Part shown: piece after piece, positions 8,061-17,512 of the stretch
Position numbering within the stretch: the stretch's first letter is position 1
Layout of the letters: every line of letters starts with the position of its first letter
Assembly: GCF_017305435.1 (NCBI RefSeq)
Contig: NZ_JAFKIP010000008.1
Location: forward strand, 1-64,000
Source: Microbacterium sp.
GTDB lineage: Bacteria; Actinomycetota; Actinomycetes; Actinomycetales; Microbacteriaceae
Direction of reading: 5' to 3'
Length of the DNA: 64,000 nucleotides
The notes under the pieces: model-generated
The model's input: the letters and a program-made list of their open reading frames with translations, nothing else
What the model was told of the DNA's origin: nothing
Databases searched by the model: none
Made by a program: the position numbers and the translations under genes

Positions 8061-8392
8061 TGGCGAAGCAGCGGACCTCGTCCGTATACCAGCGCAACGC
8101 GTTCGCGCCGGGGCTGCTCGCGGCGGCGGTGTTGTTCCTCGCGCCGGTACTGATGGGCGGGGACTGGTTCACCGTTGTGCTGTTCGTCGCCGCGATCTTC
8201 GCGGTCATCGTGGGGTGGTTCGCGATCCAGGCGCGGCAGTGGTGGTGGTTGCCTGTGTTCGTCGTGATCGCCGTGATTTGGAACCCGGTGTTCCCGTTCC
8301 CGTTCACCGGCCCGGTGTGGACTGCGGCGCAGCCGGTCGCCGCGGTCGTGTTCCTGGTCGCCGGCGCCCTGATCAAGGTCAAGCGCGCATGA
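8057..8392 (+). CDS. Small membrane protein, DUF6804-like
   Basis: The product is a 111-aa protein with three or four membrane helices and the motif WNPVFPFPF before the last helix, typical of small proteins grouped in DUF6804. No catalytic residues are evident. The start ATGATG overlaps the lspA stop, and its own stop overlaps the TlpA-like start, so it is co-translated with both neighbours. Function unknown. Confidence 0.7.
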   Translation: MMAKQRTSSVYQRNAFAPGLLAAAVLFLAPVLMGGDWFTVVLFVAAIFAVIVGWFAIQARQWWWLPVFVVIAVIWNPVFPFPFTGPVWTAAQPVAAVVFLVAGALIKVKRA

Positions 8393-8988
8393 TCCGCCGC
8401 CGCGTCCTTGCCGCCATGACGCTGGTCGCGGCGCTGCTGCTGGCCGGGTGCACGTCCAGCGACTCGCTCGCGCAGCAGTACCGGGACGGAAGCGAGAAGG
8501 GCTACATCGCCGGTGACTTCCAGATCGTCGAGATCCCGGATGCCGACCGCGGGGAGCCGGTGGTGTTCGAGGGCGTCACCGAGACCGGGGAGACGGTGTC
8601 CAGTGACGACTACCGCGGCGGGGTGCTGGTGGTGAACTTCTGGTACGCCGCGTGCGGGCCGTGCATCGTCGAAGCCCCGATGCTCGAGGAGGTCTGGCAG
8701 GAGTATCAGGACCAGGGCGTCGCGTTCCTCGGGGTGAACACCTACGACCAGCCAGCCACCGCACTGTCGTTCGCCCGTGACAACAACGTCACCTACCCGA
8801 GCGTGATCGACGTGAACGACGGACGGGTCAAGCTCGCGTTCGCGCAGGTCACTCCGATCCAGGCCACCCCCACCACCTTGGTCATCGACCAGGAGGGGCG
8901 GGTCGCGGCGCGGATCATCGGGCAGTTGGCCAGCGCGTCGATCCTGTCCACCCTGGTCGCCGACACCCTCGCCGAGGACACCTCATGA
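8389..8988 (+). CDS. TlpA/ResA-like thiol-disulfide lipoprotein
   Basis: The product has 199 aa. The signal peptide ends in lipobox LLAGC (Cys21), so it is a lipoprotein. A thioredoxin-fold TlpA/AhpC-type domain has the active site WYAACGPC (Cys89, Cys92) and cis-Pro loop ATPTTLV. In system II cytochrome c maturation such proteins, fed by CcdA, reduce the apocytochrome CXXCH cysteines. The ccdA gene follows with a 4-base overlap, and resB and ccsB lie downstream, so this is the expected thiol arm. LspA two genes upstream could process it. Confidence 0.9.
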   Translation: MIRRRVLAAMTLVAALLLAGCTSSDSLAQQYRDGSEKGYIAGDFQIVEIPDADRGEPVVFEGVTETGETVSSDDYRGGVLVVNFWYAACGPCIVEAPMLEEVWQEYQDQGVAFLGVNTYDQPATALSFARDNNVTYPSVIDVNDGRVKLAFAQVTPIQATPTTLVIDQEGRVAARIIGQLASASILSTLVADTLAEDTS

Positions 8989-9752
8989 ATCCGGGAGCGG
9001 TGATCGTCGACGGCGCCCTGTGGGTCGCGATCCCGGTCGCGATCCTCGCCGGGCTGGTGTCGTTCGTGTCCCCGTGCGTGCTGCCGCTGGTGCCTGGCTA
9101 CCTCGGCTACCTCGGCAGCACCACCACGACGACCGCGGCCCCCACGCTGGACGGGGGGCGCACGGTGACGGCGGAGCGCGCGCGGCTGCTGCTGGGCGTG
9201 ACATTGTTCATCGCCGGGTTCACCGTGGTGTTCGTCGCCGTCACGATCCTCGGCGGCACCTTCGGGTACCTGCTGCTGCAATACGCCAATGTGCTCACTC
9301 GCGTCTTCGGGGTCGTCATCATCGCCCTCGGCCTGGTGTTCCTCGGCTTCTTCGGCATTGCCCAGCGCACCCTCCGCCCTCGCGCCCAGGGTAGGACCGG
9401 GCTGATCGGGGCGCCGCTTCTCGGGTTCGCGCTCGGCGTCGGCTGGACCCCCTGTATCGGCCCGACGCTCGCAGCGATCATCTCTATGTCGTGGAACCTC
9501 GGTGACCCCGCCCGCGCGGGCCTGCTCGGGCTCGCGTACTCGCTGGGCCTGGGCATCCCGTTCCTGATCCTCGCGGCCGGATGGGGGTGGGCGTCCCGAT
9601 CGGTGACGTTCCTGCGCCGCCACATCCGCGCCCTGAACATCATCGGCGGGGCCATGCTCATCGCCCTCGGCCTGCTGATGGTGACCGGGCTGTGGACGGC
9701 ACTGATGTCGCAGCTGCAACAGGTGGTGATCAATGTCCCCCTCCCGCTCTGA
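8985..9752 (+). CDS. ccdA: CcdA/DsbD-like transmembrane thiol-electron carrier
   Basis: The product is a 255-aa protein with six membrane helices. The two redox cysteines lie in FVSPCVLPLVPGYLGYL (helix 1) and GWTPCIGPTL (helix 4), the CcdA pattern. It moves reducing equivalents from cytoplasmic thioredoxin to the external TlpA-like protein for cytochrome c maturation or metal-protein reduction. It overlaps tlpA by 4 bases and resB by 20 bases. Confidence 0.92.
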   Translation: MNPGAVIVDGALWVAIPVAILAGLVSFVSPCVLPLVPGYLGYLGSTTTTTAAPTLDGGRTVTAERARLLLGVTLFIAGFTVVFVAVTILGGTFGYLLLQYANVLTRVFGVVIIALGLVFLGFFGIAQRTLRPRAQGRTGLIGAPLLGFALGVGWTPCIGPTLAAIISMSWNLGDPARAGLLGLAYSLGLGIPFLILAAGWGWASRSVTFLRRHIRALNIIGGAMLIALGLLMVTGLWTALMSQLQQVVINVPLPL

Positions 9753-11421
9753 CACCGGCATCGACGTCACCGCCGACCCGCTACGCCCCGGCGACCACGC
9801 CGACAGCGAATCCGCGACGGAGATCACCCAGCCGGCGCTGGGCATCACCGGGTGGTTGCGGTGGGCATGGCGGCAGCTGACCAGCATGCGCACCGCATTG
9901 GTCCTGCTGCTGTTCCTCGCGATCGCCGCCGTCCCCGGGTCCCTGTTCCCGCAGCGCAGCGCCGACCCCAACGGTGTCATCCAGTGGGAGCGGGACAACC
10001 CTGACGTGTTCCCCCTCGCCGATGCGGTCGGCCTGTTCGACGTGTACCTGTCGCCGTGGTTCTCCGCGATCTATCTGCTGCTGTTCACCTCCCTGATCGG
10101 CTGCGTGATCCCGCGCGCCAAGCACCACTACAAGGCGCTCCGCTCCCGCCCCCCTCGCACCCCGGCCCGGCTGTCGCGGCTCTCGGAGTACCGGGAACTG
10201 ACCTTGCCGAGAGAGGAAGGGAGGACCGACCCGGCCGCGCACGCGATCGACGTCGCGGCAGAGCAGCTGCGCAAGGCCGGATACCGGGTGGAGCGATACG
10301 ACGCCCGCGGAGCCGCGTCGGTGTCGGCCGAGCGCGGCTACCTGCGCGAGACCGGCAACCTGATCTTCCACGTCGCCCTCGTCGGCGTGCTGGTCTCGGT
10401 CGCGATCGGCGGGTCGTTCGCGTATACCGGGCAGCGGGTGGTGGTGGAGGGCACCACGTTCGTGAACGCGCTCAGCGACTACTCCTCGTTCAACCCCGGC
10501 CGTTTCGTCGACGGCACGGGCCTTGCCCCCTACTCGCTCACCCTCGACGACTTCCAGGTCTCCTACCGGCTGCCCGGCACCCCCGGCGCAGGCCAGGCCG
10601 GAGACTTCTCCGCCGACATCACCATCCGCCAACCCGGGCAGGACGATCGGGCGCAGAGCGTGATCGTGAACTACCCGATCACCGTCGACGGCGATCGCAT
10701 CTACCTGCTCGGCAACGGCTACGCCCCCACCCTCACGATCCGCGACGCCGCCGGCGAGGTGGTGTACAGCGAGTCGCAGCCGTTCCTGCCGCAGGACTCC
10801 AACATGACCTCGCTGGGCATCATCAAGATCCCGGACGGGCTGCCCGAACAGGTCGGGCTGGTCGGGTTCTTCTACCCCACCCAGGGGGTGTTGCCCTCCG
10901 GCGCGTTCACCTCCGTCTACCCGGACGTGGTCAATCCGGTGCTGACTCTCAACGTGTTCAGCGGGGATCTCGGCATCGACGACGGCACTCCGAGGTCGGT
11001 GTACACGCTCGAGGTCGACGGGCTCACCCAGCACACCGGCGGCGACACCGCCGCCGACTCCCTTGAGCTCACCCCCGGCGCCACCGTCGACCTGCCGAAC
11101 GGGTGGGGCACGATCACCTGGGAGGAGGTCACGGCGGAGGAGCCGGTGAAGCGGTTCGCGTCGCTGCAGATCCAACGCGACCCCAGCAGCGGCTGGGTGC
11201 TCGCGTTCTCCGTGCTCGCCACCCTCGGCCTGTTCGCCGGCCTGTTCGTGCCCCGCCGCCGGCTCTGGGTGAAAGCCCGCACCACCCCGGATGGTGTGCA
11301 CGTCGAGTACGCGGGACTGGCCCGCGGCGAAGACCCCGCTTTGGCGCGCGCCGTCGACGAGTTCGCGACCCGCCACGCGCACGCCCTCGGCGTAGACCAG
11401 CCTGCGAAGGACACACCGTGA
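9733..11421 (+). CDS. resB: ResB-like cytochrome c synthase subunit
   Basis: The product is a 562-aa ResB-family protein with three N-terminal membrane helices (the first in MRTALVLLLFLAIAAVPGS), a large extracytoplasmic domain of about 300 residues and a final helix before a cytoplasmic tail. SLFPQRS after helix 1 and the RGYLRETGNLIFH stretch before helix 3 are ResB hallmarks. With CcsB/ResC it forms the system II heme lyase that attaches heme to apocytochrome c. ATG 9733 begins inside ccdA. No cytochrome c gene is visible in the window, so the client is elsewhere. Confidence 0.92.
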   Translation: MSPSRSDTGIDVTADPLRPGDHADSESATEITQPALGITGWLRWAWRQLTSMRTALVLLLFLAIAAVPGSLFPQRSADPNGVIQWERDNPDVFPLADAVGLFDVYLSPWFSAIYLLLFTSLIGCVIPRAKHHYKALRSRPPRTPARLSRLSEYRELTLPREEGRTDPAAHAIDVAAEQLRKAGYRVERYDARGAASVSAERGYLRETGNLIFHVALVGVLVSVAIGGSFAYTGQRVVVEGTTFVNALSDYSSFNPGRFVDGTGLAPYSLTLDDFQVSYRLPGTPGAGQAGDFSADITIRQPGQDDRAQSVIVNYPITVDGDRIYLLGNGYAPTLTIRDAAGEVVYSESQPFLPQDSNMTSLGIIKIPDGLPEQVGLVGFFYPTQGVLPSGAFTSVYPDVVNPVLTLNVFSGDLGIDDGTPRSVYTLEVDGLTQHTGGDTAADSLELTPGATVDLPNGWGTITWEEVTAEEPVKRFASLQIQRDPSSGWVLAFSVLATLGLFAGLFVPRRRLWVKARTTPDGVHVEYAGLARGEDPALARAVDEFATRHAHALGVDQPAKDTP

Positions 11422-12359
11422 CGACCGTGTGGATCCCGGACGCCCCGCCGACCCTCGGCGGGTTCCTCACCCCGGCCCCGCTTCCGGCTCCGGTGCTACC
11501 GCTCCTCGCGGGACTCCTCGCGGTCGCCTACCTGGCCGGTGCGATCCGGATGTGGGTCCGCGGCCGCGGCTGGCCGGTGTGGCGGACGGTCAGCTTCCTG
11601 CTCGGCTGCGTCGCCCTCGCCGCGGTCACCGGCCTGGCGGTGGAGAACTTCGGGTACGCCCTGTTCTCGGTGTTCATGTTCCAGCAGCTCACCCTGATGA
11701 TGGCGATCCCGCCGCTGCTGGTCCTCGGCTCTCCCGGCACCCTGCTGCTGCGCGCCACCCCGCACCACGGCCCAGGTCTCCTGGTGCTCCGCGCCGCGCA
11801 CGCCGGGCTACGCAGTCGCACCGCACGGTGGCTGCTCAGCCCGTGGCTGGCGGTGCCGCTATACCTGGCCGCGTTTTACGGTCTGTACCTGGCGAACTTC
11901 GCCGATCCGATCCTGTCCACCGTCACCGGCCATACCCTCCTCGAGGTCGGGTTCCTGGTCGCCGGGATGCTGTTCACCATCCCGATCCTGTCGTCGGACC
12001 CGCTGCCGGTGCGGATGAGCCACGGCGGCCGCGCCCTGGACGTGTTCGCCGAGGCCGCCCTGCACGCCTTCTTCGGCGTCTTCCTGATGATGGCCACCAC
12101 TACCCTCATCGACGGGTTCGCCGGCCCGACGAGCGCGCTGGGCATCGACCCGATCGAAGACCAGCGCCTCGCCGGCGGGCTGGCCTGGTCCTACGGCGAG
12201 GCCCCCACCTTGCTGATGCTCATCTACGTCATGCACCGCTGGTTCCGCGACGACACCGCCCAAGCGGTCGCCGCCGACCGTCGCGCCGACGCACACGGCG
12301 ACCCTGAGCTCGACGCGTACAACGACTACCTCACCCGACTCCACCAGAAAGACACCTGA
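11418..12359 (+). CDS. ctaG: CtaG-like cytochrome c oxidase assembly protein (caa3_CtaG family)
   Basis: The product is a 313-aa protein with about seven membrane helices. Family signs are FQQLTLMMAIPPLLVLGSP, the EAALHAFFGVFLM helix with conserved His, and the ending LDAYNDYLTRL that follows a short Asp/Arg-rich tail. Family members insert or deliver copper for aa3/caa3 oxidase. GTG 11418 overlaps the resB stop (GTGA). A related CtaG domain is fused to CopD at 17509, so the island carries two. Confidence 0.85.
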   Translation: MTTVWIPDAPPTLGGFLTPAPLPAPVLPLLAGLLAVAYLAGAIRMWVRGRGWPVWRTVSFLLGCVALAAVTGLAVENFGYALFSVFMFQQLTLMMAIPPLLVLGSPGTLLLRATPHHGPGLLVLRAAHAGLRSRTARWLLSPWLAVPLYLAAFYGLYLANFADPILSTVTGHTLLEVGFLVAGMLFTIPILSSDPLPVRMSHGGRALDVFAEAALHAFFGVFLMMATTTLIDGFAGPTSALGIDPIEDQRLAGGLAWSYGEAPTLLMLIYVMHRWFRDDTAQAVAADRRADAHGDPELDAYNDYLTRLHQKDT

Positions 12360-12362
12360 CCG

Positions 12363-13982
12363 ATGCGCACGCCTTTGCCGACACCCGCCCCGGCCGCCGC
12401 GCCGGAGCAGGAGACGCCGCGCCGCACCGTGGCGGCATGGTCGCTGCCGGTGTGGGCGGCGGTGCTGGCATCCGCGGCCGCCGGCCTGCTGCTGGATCTC
12501 GCCTCCGCACCGGTGGGGTGGTGGCCGTTGACGTTCGTGAGTGTCACGGTCGCCCTGGTGGCCCTGATCGGCCGCAGCATCGGCGGGGCGCTGCTGGTCG
12601 GCACTGTGTTCGGCGCCGTGTTCTACACGACCCATCTGGTGTGGGTGGGGGAGTTCCTCGGCCCGGTGCCGTGGCTTGCCCTCGCCGGGCTGGAAGCGGT
12701 CCTGTTCGGCGCGGGCGCGGTGCCGATCGCGCTCGCCTACCGGTGGACCGCCCGCTATCCGGCCCGCGGCCTCGTGCAGCTGCTCGCGGTACCGCCGCTG
12801 ATCGGGGTTCTGTGGACGGCCCGTGAGGTGGTGATGGGTGCGTGGCCGTACTCCGGGTTCCCGTGGGCGCGCCTCGGGATGACCCAGGTGGGCGGCCCGC
12901 TCGCGGAGGCCGTGTCGTGGACGAGCGTGACCGGCCTGTCCCTGCTGATCGTCATTCTGTGCGCCTCTGTGGTGCAGTGGATCCGCGCCGGCGGCATCCG
13001 CTTCATGCTCGGGTTGCACCCTGCTGTGAGCGTCGCCGCTCTCCTGGTGATAGCGCCGCAGTTCCCCACCGCGCCGGCCGGGGAGTTCCGCGTGGGATGG
13101 GTGCAGGGCAACGGCCCCACCGGGTACTTCGACGACAAGGTGCCCGGCGACGTCCTGGCCGCGCAGACCGCCGCCACGGTGCCGCTGTACGGGCAGCCGA
13201 TGGATCTGCTGGCCTGGCCGGAGGGCGGCGTCGACGCCGACCCGCTCAGTGATCCCGCCGCCGCCGAGGCGTTGGACCGGGTCGTGCGCTCGGCCGGGGC
13301 GCCGTTGCTGATGAACGCCGCCACCACCCGCGGCGACGATGTCTTCAACACGTCCCTGCTGTGGACCGCGGATCCCACGGGCCGGCAGTGGCACGACAAG
13401 GTCAACCCGGTCCCGTTCGGCGAGTACGTGCCGGACCGGTGGTTCTACGAGCTGATCGTCCCCGACCTGGTGGGCTTGATCCAACGCGAATACACCCCCG
13501 GCAGCAGCCCGCCGCTCGTGCAGGTCGGCGACGTCGGGGTGGGGTTGGCGATCTGCTTCGACGTGATCTACGACGCCGTGATCTGGGACGGTGCCCGCGC
13601 CGGCGCAGAGGTGTTCGTGTTCCAGACCAACAACGCCGACTTCCGCGGCACCGACGAGAACCTGCAGCAGCTCGCGTTCGCCCGGATGCGCGCCATCGAA
13701 ACCGGCCGCGCGGTCGTCAACGTCTCCACGGTGGGCACCAGCCAGGTCATCACCCCGGACGGCACCACCGTCGACAGCATCGGCGTCGACACCGTTGACG
13801 CGTCGATCACCACCGTCCCGCTGCGCACCGGACTCACCCCGGCGGTGATCCTCGGTCCCTGGCTCACCGCTCTCATCGTCCTCGCTGCCGCCGGCGCTCT
13901 CACCGCGGCGGGGTTCTCCCACCGTGCCCGCACGCGTGCGGCCGCCGCAGATCGTTCGACTGATCCGGGGAGGCACCCATGA
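12363..13982 (+). CDS. lnt: Apolipoprotein N-acyltransferase
   Basis: The product is a 539-aa Lnt. About six N-terminal membrane helices precede a carbon-nitrogen hydrolase domain with the Glu-Lys-Cys triad: Glu in LAWPEGG, Lys in HDKVNPVPFGEYVP, Cys in AICFDVIYD; a final helix follows. Lnt N-acylates the lipidated Cys of lipoproteins. Together with lspA and the TlpA-type lipoprotein in the same gene string this suggests dedicated lipoprotein maturation, although no lgt is present. The start lies 3 bases after ctaG and the stop overlaps the next gene. Confidence 0.92.
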   Translation: MRTPLPTPAPAAAPEQETPRRTVAAWSLPVWAAVLASAAAGLLLDLASAPVGWWPLTFVSVTVALVALIGRSIGGALLVGTVFGAVFYTTHLVWVGEFLGPVPWLALAGLEAVLFGAGAVPIALAYRWTARYPARGLVQLLAVPPLIGVLWTAREVVMGAWPYSGFPWARLGMTQVGGPLAEAVSWTSVTGLSLLIVILCASVVQWIRAGGIRFMLGLHPAVSVAALLVIAPQFPTAPAGEFRVGWVQGNGPTGYFDDKVPGDVLAAQTAATVPLYGQPMDLLAWPEGGVDADPLSDPAAAEALDRVVRSAGAPLLMNAATTRGDDVFNTSLLWTADPTGRQWHDKVNPVPFGEYVPDRWFYELIVPDLVGLIQREYTPGSSPPLVQVGDVGVGLAICFDVIYDAVIWDGARAGAEVFVFQTNNADFRGTDENLQQLAFARMRAIETGRAVVNVSTVGTSQVITPDGTTVDSIGVDTVDASITTVPLRTGLTPAVILGPWLTALIVLAAAGALTAAGFSHRARTRAAAADRSTDPGRHP

Positions 13983-15385
13983 ACACGCCACGGATGAGGC
14001 CTGCCGGAGGTCGACTGGCCTGGTCGCTGCGAACGCTGGCGACGGGCAGCGATCTCACCCTTCCTGGTGACCTGACGGCGGAGGAGTGTGGGTGCGCGCC
14101 CACGCCCGCGGAGAGCCGCGCATTCCGGGCCGGGGTGAGCCGGCGCACTCTGCTGACGGCGGGAACATTGAGCGCGGCAGCCGTCCTGGTCGCCGGCCCG
14201 CTGTTGCCGGCAGCGTTCGCGGCGACCTATCCGTCCTGGGAGGACGTGCAGGCCGCGAAAGCGAACGAGGCCACCAAAGCTGCCGAGGTGCAGCGGATCC
14301 AGGGCCTCATCCAAAGCCTGACCGGCGAGGTGGCGCGCACCCGCACCGCCGCCGAGCAGGCCGCCGGCGCGTTCTACACCGCCCAGCAGGAGTACTTCGA
14401 CGCATCCATCCGCGCCGACACGTTGCAGTCCCAAGCCGACCTGGAAGCGCAGAACGCGACCGACGCGGCGAACAAGGCCGGCCGCATCGCCGCGCAGCTG
14501 TACCGCGACGGGGGCGACACCACCTCCCTCGAGCTGTTCCTCTCCGGGTCGGCCGCGACCGCGGACGATCTCCTGTCCCGGCTGGGCGTGATGGACAAGC
14601 TGCTGGAACGCAACCAGGCCGTCTACGCTGCGGCGCTCACCGCCCGCGATGCCGCGCAGAGCCTGACCGATCAGGCGGTGGTGGCCCGGGATGAGCGCGA
14701 CCGGCTGCAGCAGGTCGCCGAGCAGAAGATGCTCGAGTCGCAGCAGGCCGCCGATGCTGCGCAGGCCGCGCTGGACGCGCAGACCCTCCACCTCGGCGAG
14801 CTGCAGGCCCAGCTCGCCGCCCTCGAGGACACCACCGCGAAGACCATCGCCGACTATCAGGCCGGGGTGGAGGCTGCCCGCATCGCCGAGGAGCAGCGGC
14901 GAGCGGCGGAGCGCGCCGAAGCGGAACGGCTCGCCGCCTCGGGAGGTGCTGGTGGGGGTGTGGTCAGCTCCGGGTGGGCACGGCCGACCTCCGGGCACCG
15001 CACCTCGGGGTTCGGGCCGCGCAGCTCCCAGTGTGGCAACGGGTACTGCTCGACCAGCTACCACTACGGCGTCGACCTCAGCGGCGGATGCGGCGCGGGG
15101 ATCTACGCCGCCGCGGCCGGCACCATCGTCTACGCCGGGTACAACGGCGGCTACGGCAACTACATCAAGATCGACCACGGCGGCGGGATCGGCACCGGAT
15201 ACGCCCACATCCGCCCCGGCGGCTTCTACGTCGGATACGGCCAACGCGTGAACGCCGGCGACCTGATCGGCAGCGAAGGCAACACCGGCAACGCGTTCGG
15301 CTGCAACCTGCACTTCGAGGCCTACGTGAACGGCTCCCCGGTCAACCCCATCCCCTTCCTCGCCGACCGCGGCGTGTCCATCTGA
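13979..15385 (+). CDS. Tat-exported coiled-coil M23-family peptidase (altered active site)
   Basis: The product has 468 aa. A twin-arginine signal (SRRTLLTAG then a hydrophobic stretch ending AAFA) starts near residue 54 after an unusual 50-residue leader. Long Ala/Glu/Gln-rich coiled coils fill about 85-310, and the C-terminal domain is LytM/M23. Zn ligands HYGVD and YAHI are present, but the usual H-x-H-F-E reads NLHFE, so one catalytic His is Asn. Extra cysteines may form disulfides. It could be a regulator or weak endopeptidase, as in EnvC/NlpD-type proteins. It overlaps lnt by 4 bases. Confidence 0.85.
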   Translation: MNTPRMRPAGGRLAWSLRTLATGSDLTLPGDLTAEECGCAPTPAESRAFRAGVSRRTLLTAGTLSAAAVLVAGPLLPAAFAATYPSWEDVQAAKANEATKAAEVQRIQGLIQSLTGEVARTRTAAEQAAGAFYTAQQEYFDASIRADTLQSQADLEAQNATDAANKAGRIAAQLYRDGGDTTSLELFLSGSAATADDLLSRLGVMDKLLERNQAVYAAALTARDAAQSLTDQAVVARDERDRLQQVAEQKMLESQQAADAAQAALDAQTLHLGELQAQLAALEDTTAKTIADYQAGVEAARIAEEQRRAAERAEAERLAASGGAGGGVVSSGWARPTSGHRTSGFGPRSSQCGNGYCSTSYHYGVDLSGGCGAGIYAAAAGTIVYAGYNGGYGNYIKIDHGGGIGTGYAHIRPGGFYVGYGQRVNAGDLIGSEGNTGNAFGCNLHFEAYVNGSPVNPIPFLADRGVSI

Positions 15386-15406
15386 TCCGAAACGAACCAG
15401 GACATC

Positions 15407-16285
15407 ATGACTGACCAGACCACCCCACCCGGCGGCGGCGACCAGCCCCAGACGCCCCCCACGCGCCGCAGCCTCCGCCGCGCCGCAACCCCGCCAGTCA
15501 CCAGCATCACCACCCGCCCCCCACGGCGCCCGCCCGCAGAAACGTCCGCCCGTGGTCGGGTAATCGCGCTGCGCCCAGTGCGCTCCCTGGCGGTCCTGAC
15601 GGTGGTCACCGGCCTGATCGCCACCTTCGCCCTCCCCGCGTATGCCGCCTGGCAGCCGGCGGACCTCGAGATCCCGACACTGCAGCAAGTCGCGTCCGAG
15701 GACGCGCAATCCTTGATCGTCGCCTCCGACGCGACTGGGACGCAGCTCACACGGGAGAGCTACTCGGCCACCACCCAGGCGGAGATCGACCAGAAGAAGG
15801 CGGCAGAAGCAGCCGCAGAACGTGCCCGCGCCTCCGCACAAGTCGCCTCGGTGCCCTTCGACTACAGCATCGTGCCCCAAGGCAGTGGAGCCGTGCGGTG
15901 GCCGGTGGGCGGTCCGTTCACCGTGACCGACCGCTTCGGTGCTCGAGGCGGCGCGCATATGGGCACCGACATGGTCGCTGCCGGCGGAACCCCCGTCTAC
16001 GCGTCCGTCGACGGCGTCGTGCGGATCTCGCAGGACAGCTACGGCGGATACGGGGTGACCGTGGTGGTGGAGTCCGTGCTGAACGGGCAACAGGTGAGCA
16101 CGGTGTACCCGCACATGCAGACCGGAAGCCGGCAGGTCGCCGCCGGGCAGACCGTCACGGCCGGGCAGCTGGTCGGACTCGTCGGCAGCACGGGACGCTC
16201 CACCGCGAACCATCTGCACTTCGAGGTCTACCTCGACGGAACCGCCGTGGACTCGCTGGCCTGGCTGGAAGCGAACGCGGGCTGA
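15407..16285 (+). CDS. M23-family peptidoglycan endopeptidase
   Basis: The product is a 292-aa protein with a Pro/Thr-rich N-terminus, one membrane helix near 60-80 that may be a signal anchor, a short coiled coil, and a C-terminal LytM domain. The zinc and catalytic motifs are intact: HMGTD, YPHM and HLHFE. It should cleave peptide cross-bridges in the cell wall. It follows the altered M23 gene after 21 bases; the pair may act as enzyme and partner, perhaps opening the wall for large membrane complexes (inference). Confidence 0.88.
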   Translation: MTDQTTPPGGGDQPQTPPTRRSLRRAATPPVTSITTRPPRRPPAETSARGRVIALRPVRSLAVLTVVTGLIATFALPAYAAWQPADLEIPTLQQVASEDAQSLIVASDATGTQLTRESYSATTQAEIDQKKAAEAAAERARASAQVASVPFDYSIVPQGSGAVRWPVGGPFTVTDRFGARGGAHMGTDMVAAGGTPVYASVDGVVRISQDSYGGYGVTVVVESVLNGQQVSTVYPHMQTGSRQVAAGQTVTAGQLVGLVGSTGRSTANHLHFEVYLDGTAVDSLAWLEANAG

Positions 16286-16362
16286 CCGATGTGCACGGAT
16301 CTACCGCGCCACCCCGCTCGCGGGCACCCCCTGACCGCAACGACGAAGAGGACGACCCTGCC

Positions 16363-17379
16363 ATGACCGGAACCGACGCGCTCTCCCTCGACGGCATCTC
16401 ACTGCTGCTGGTGTGGACGGCGATCGCCACCTACCTGCTCGCGTTCATCGCGTACACCATCGACCTGGCCGGGCGCTCCGTCCCCGCCAGCGTCCCGCAG
16501 CGGGAGCCGGTCCTGGCCGGCGCTACCGCACGGGCGGGCCAGCAGACGGACAACGCCCAGAGTGGGTCGGTGGACAGTGTTCGCACGCCGCCCGCGCAGC
16601 GTCAACGGCTGCTGTGGGCGCGGATCGGGACGTCGCTGACGGTCCTCGCGTTCCTGTTCCACCTGGCCGGCACCATCCTGCGCGGCATCGCCGCGGAGCG
16701 GGTGCCGTGGGCGAACATGTACGAGTTCGCGCTGACCGGCACGGTCTTGATCGTGGCCGTCTACCTGCTGGTGCTGCGCCGCTACGACCTCCGCTTCCTC
16801 GGTGCGTTCCTGATCGGCATGGTGGTGCTGCTGCTGGGTGGCGCGACGGTCTCGTTCTACGTCGAGGTCGTTCCGCTGATGGATCCGCTCAAGAGCGTGT
16901 GGCTGGTCATCCACGTCTTCGTCGCGTCCCTGGCCACCGCCCTGTTCGCGATCGCCTGCGGCATCTCCATCACCCAGCTCCTGCAGGCCCGCCGGGAGCG
17001 CCGCACCCGAGCATCCTCGGACACTGCCCGCGCCGACGGTCTTGGGTTTCTGCGCACTCTGCCCGCCGCCGACGTGCTCGAGTCCCTCGCGTACCGGTTC
17101 GCGATCGTGGGGTTCGTGTTCTGGACGTTCACCCTGATCGCCGGCGCGATCTGGGCCAACGACTCCTGGGGTCGCTACTGGGGCTTCGATGTCAAGGAGG
17201 TGTGGACGTTCGTGATCTGGGTGCTCTACGCCGGCTACATCCACGCCCGCGCGACCCGCGGCTGGCGCGGCACCCGCTCCGCCTGGCTGTCCATCATCGG
17301 GTTCGTCGCGGTGCTGTTCAACTTCACGATCGTGAACATGTTCTTCCAGGGCCTCCACTCCTACTCCGGGCTCACATGA
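16363..17379 (+). CDS. ccsB: CcsB/ResC cytochrome c biogenesis protein
   Basis: The product is a 338-aa protein with eight membrane segments. The heme-handling WWD-like region reads WANDSWGRYWGFDVKE with conserved Trp/Asp/Lys-Glu, and external histidines lie in VIHVF and GLHSYSG. Partner of ResB in the system II heme lyase. ATG 16363 begins where family similarity starts. The M23 gene separates it from resB, an unusual order. Confidence 0.92.
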   Translation: MTGTDALSLDGISLLLVWTAIATYLLAFIAYTIDLAGRSVPASVPQREPVLAGATARAGQQTDNAQSGSVDSVRTPPAQRQRLLWARIGTSLTVLAFLFHLAGTILRGIAAERVPWANMYEFALTGTVLIVAVYLLVLRRYDLRFLGAFLIGMVVLLLGGATVSFYVEVVPLMDPLKSVWLVIHVFVASLATALFAIACGISITQLLQARRERRTRASSDTARADGLGFLRTLPAADVLESLAYRFAIVGFVFWTFTLIAGAIWANDSWGRYWGFDVKEVWTFVIWVLYAGYIHARATRGWRGTRSAWLSIIGFVAVLFNFTIVNMFFQGLHSYSGLT

Positions 17380-17425
17380 CCCCGCACCCCTGCCCCGCCC
17401 TCTTGCCCGAGCCGAAAGCACGCAC

Positions 17426-17512
17426 ATGACCCCGATACTCTCGATTCCCGCCACCACGGGTGCGGATGCCACTGAACGCGGACAGCGGTCACTCCGACCG
17501 CGACAGGAATGA
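17426..17512 (+). CDS. Possible 28-codon leader ORF before the CopD-CtaG gene
   Basis: ATG 17426 opens a 28-codon frame (MTPILSIPATTG...) whose TGA overlaps the ATG of the next gene at 17509. Overlap of this kind usually couples translation. There is no similarity to a known leader and no clear ribosome binding site, so it may be chance. Confidence 0.25.
   Translation: MTPILSIPATTGADATERGQRSLRPRQE

Noticed and set aside
13568-16219. 883-codon antisense frame across the lnt and M23 genes
   Set aside because: It spans several well-supported + strand genes and their junctions; no coherent protein signal.
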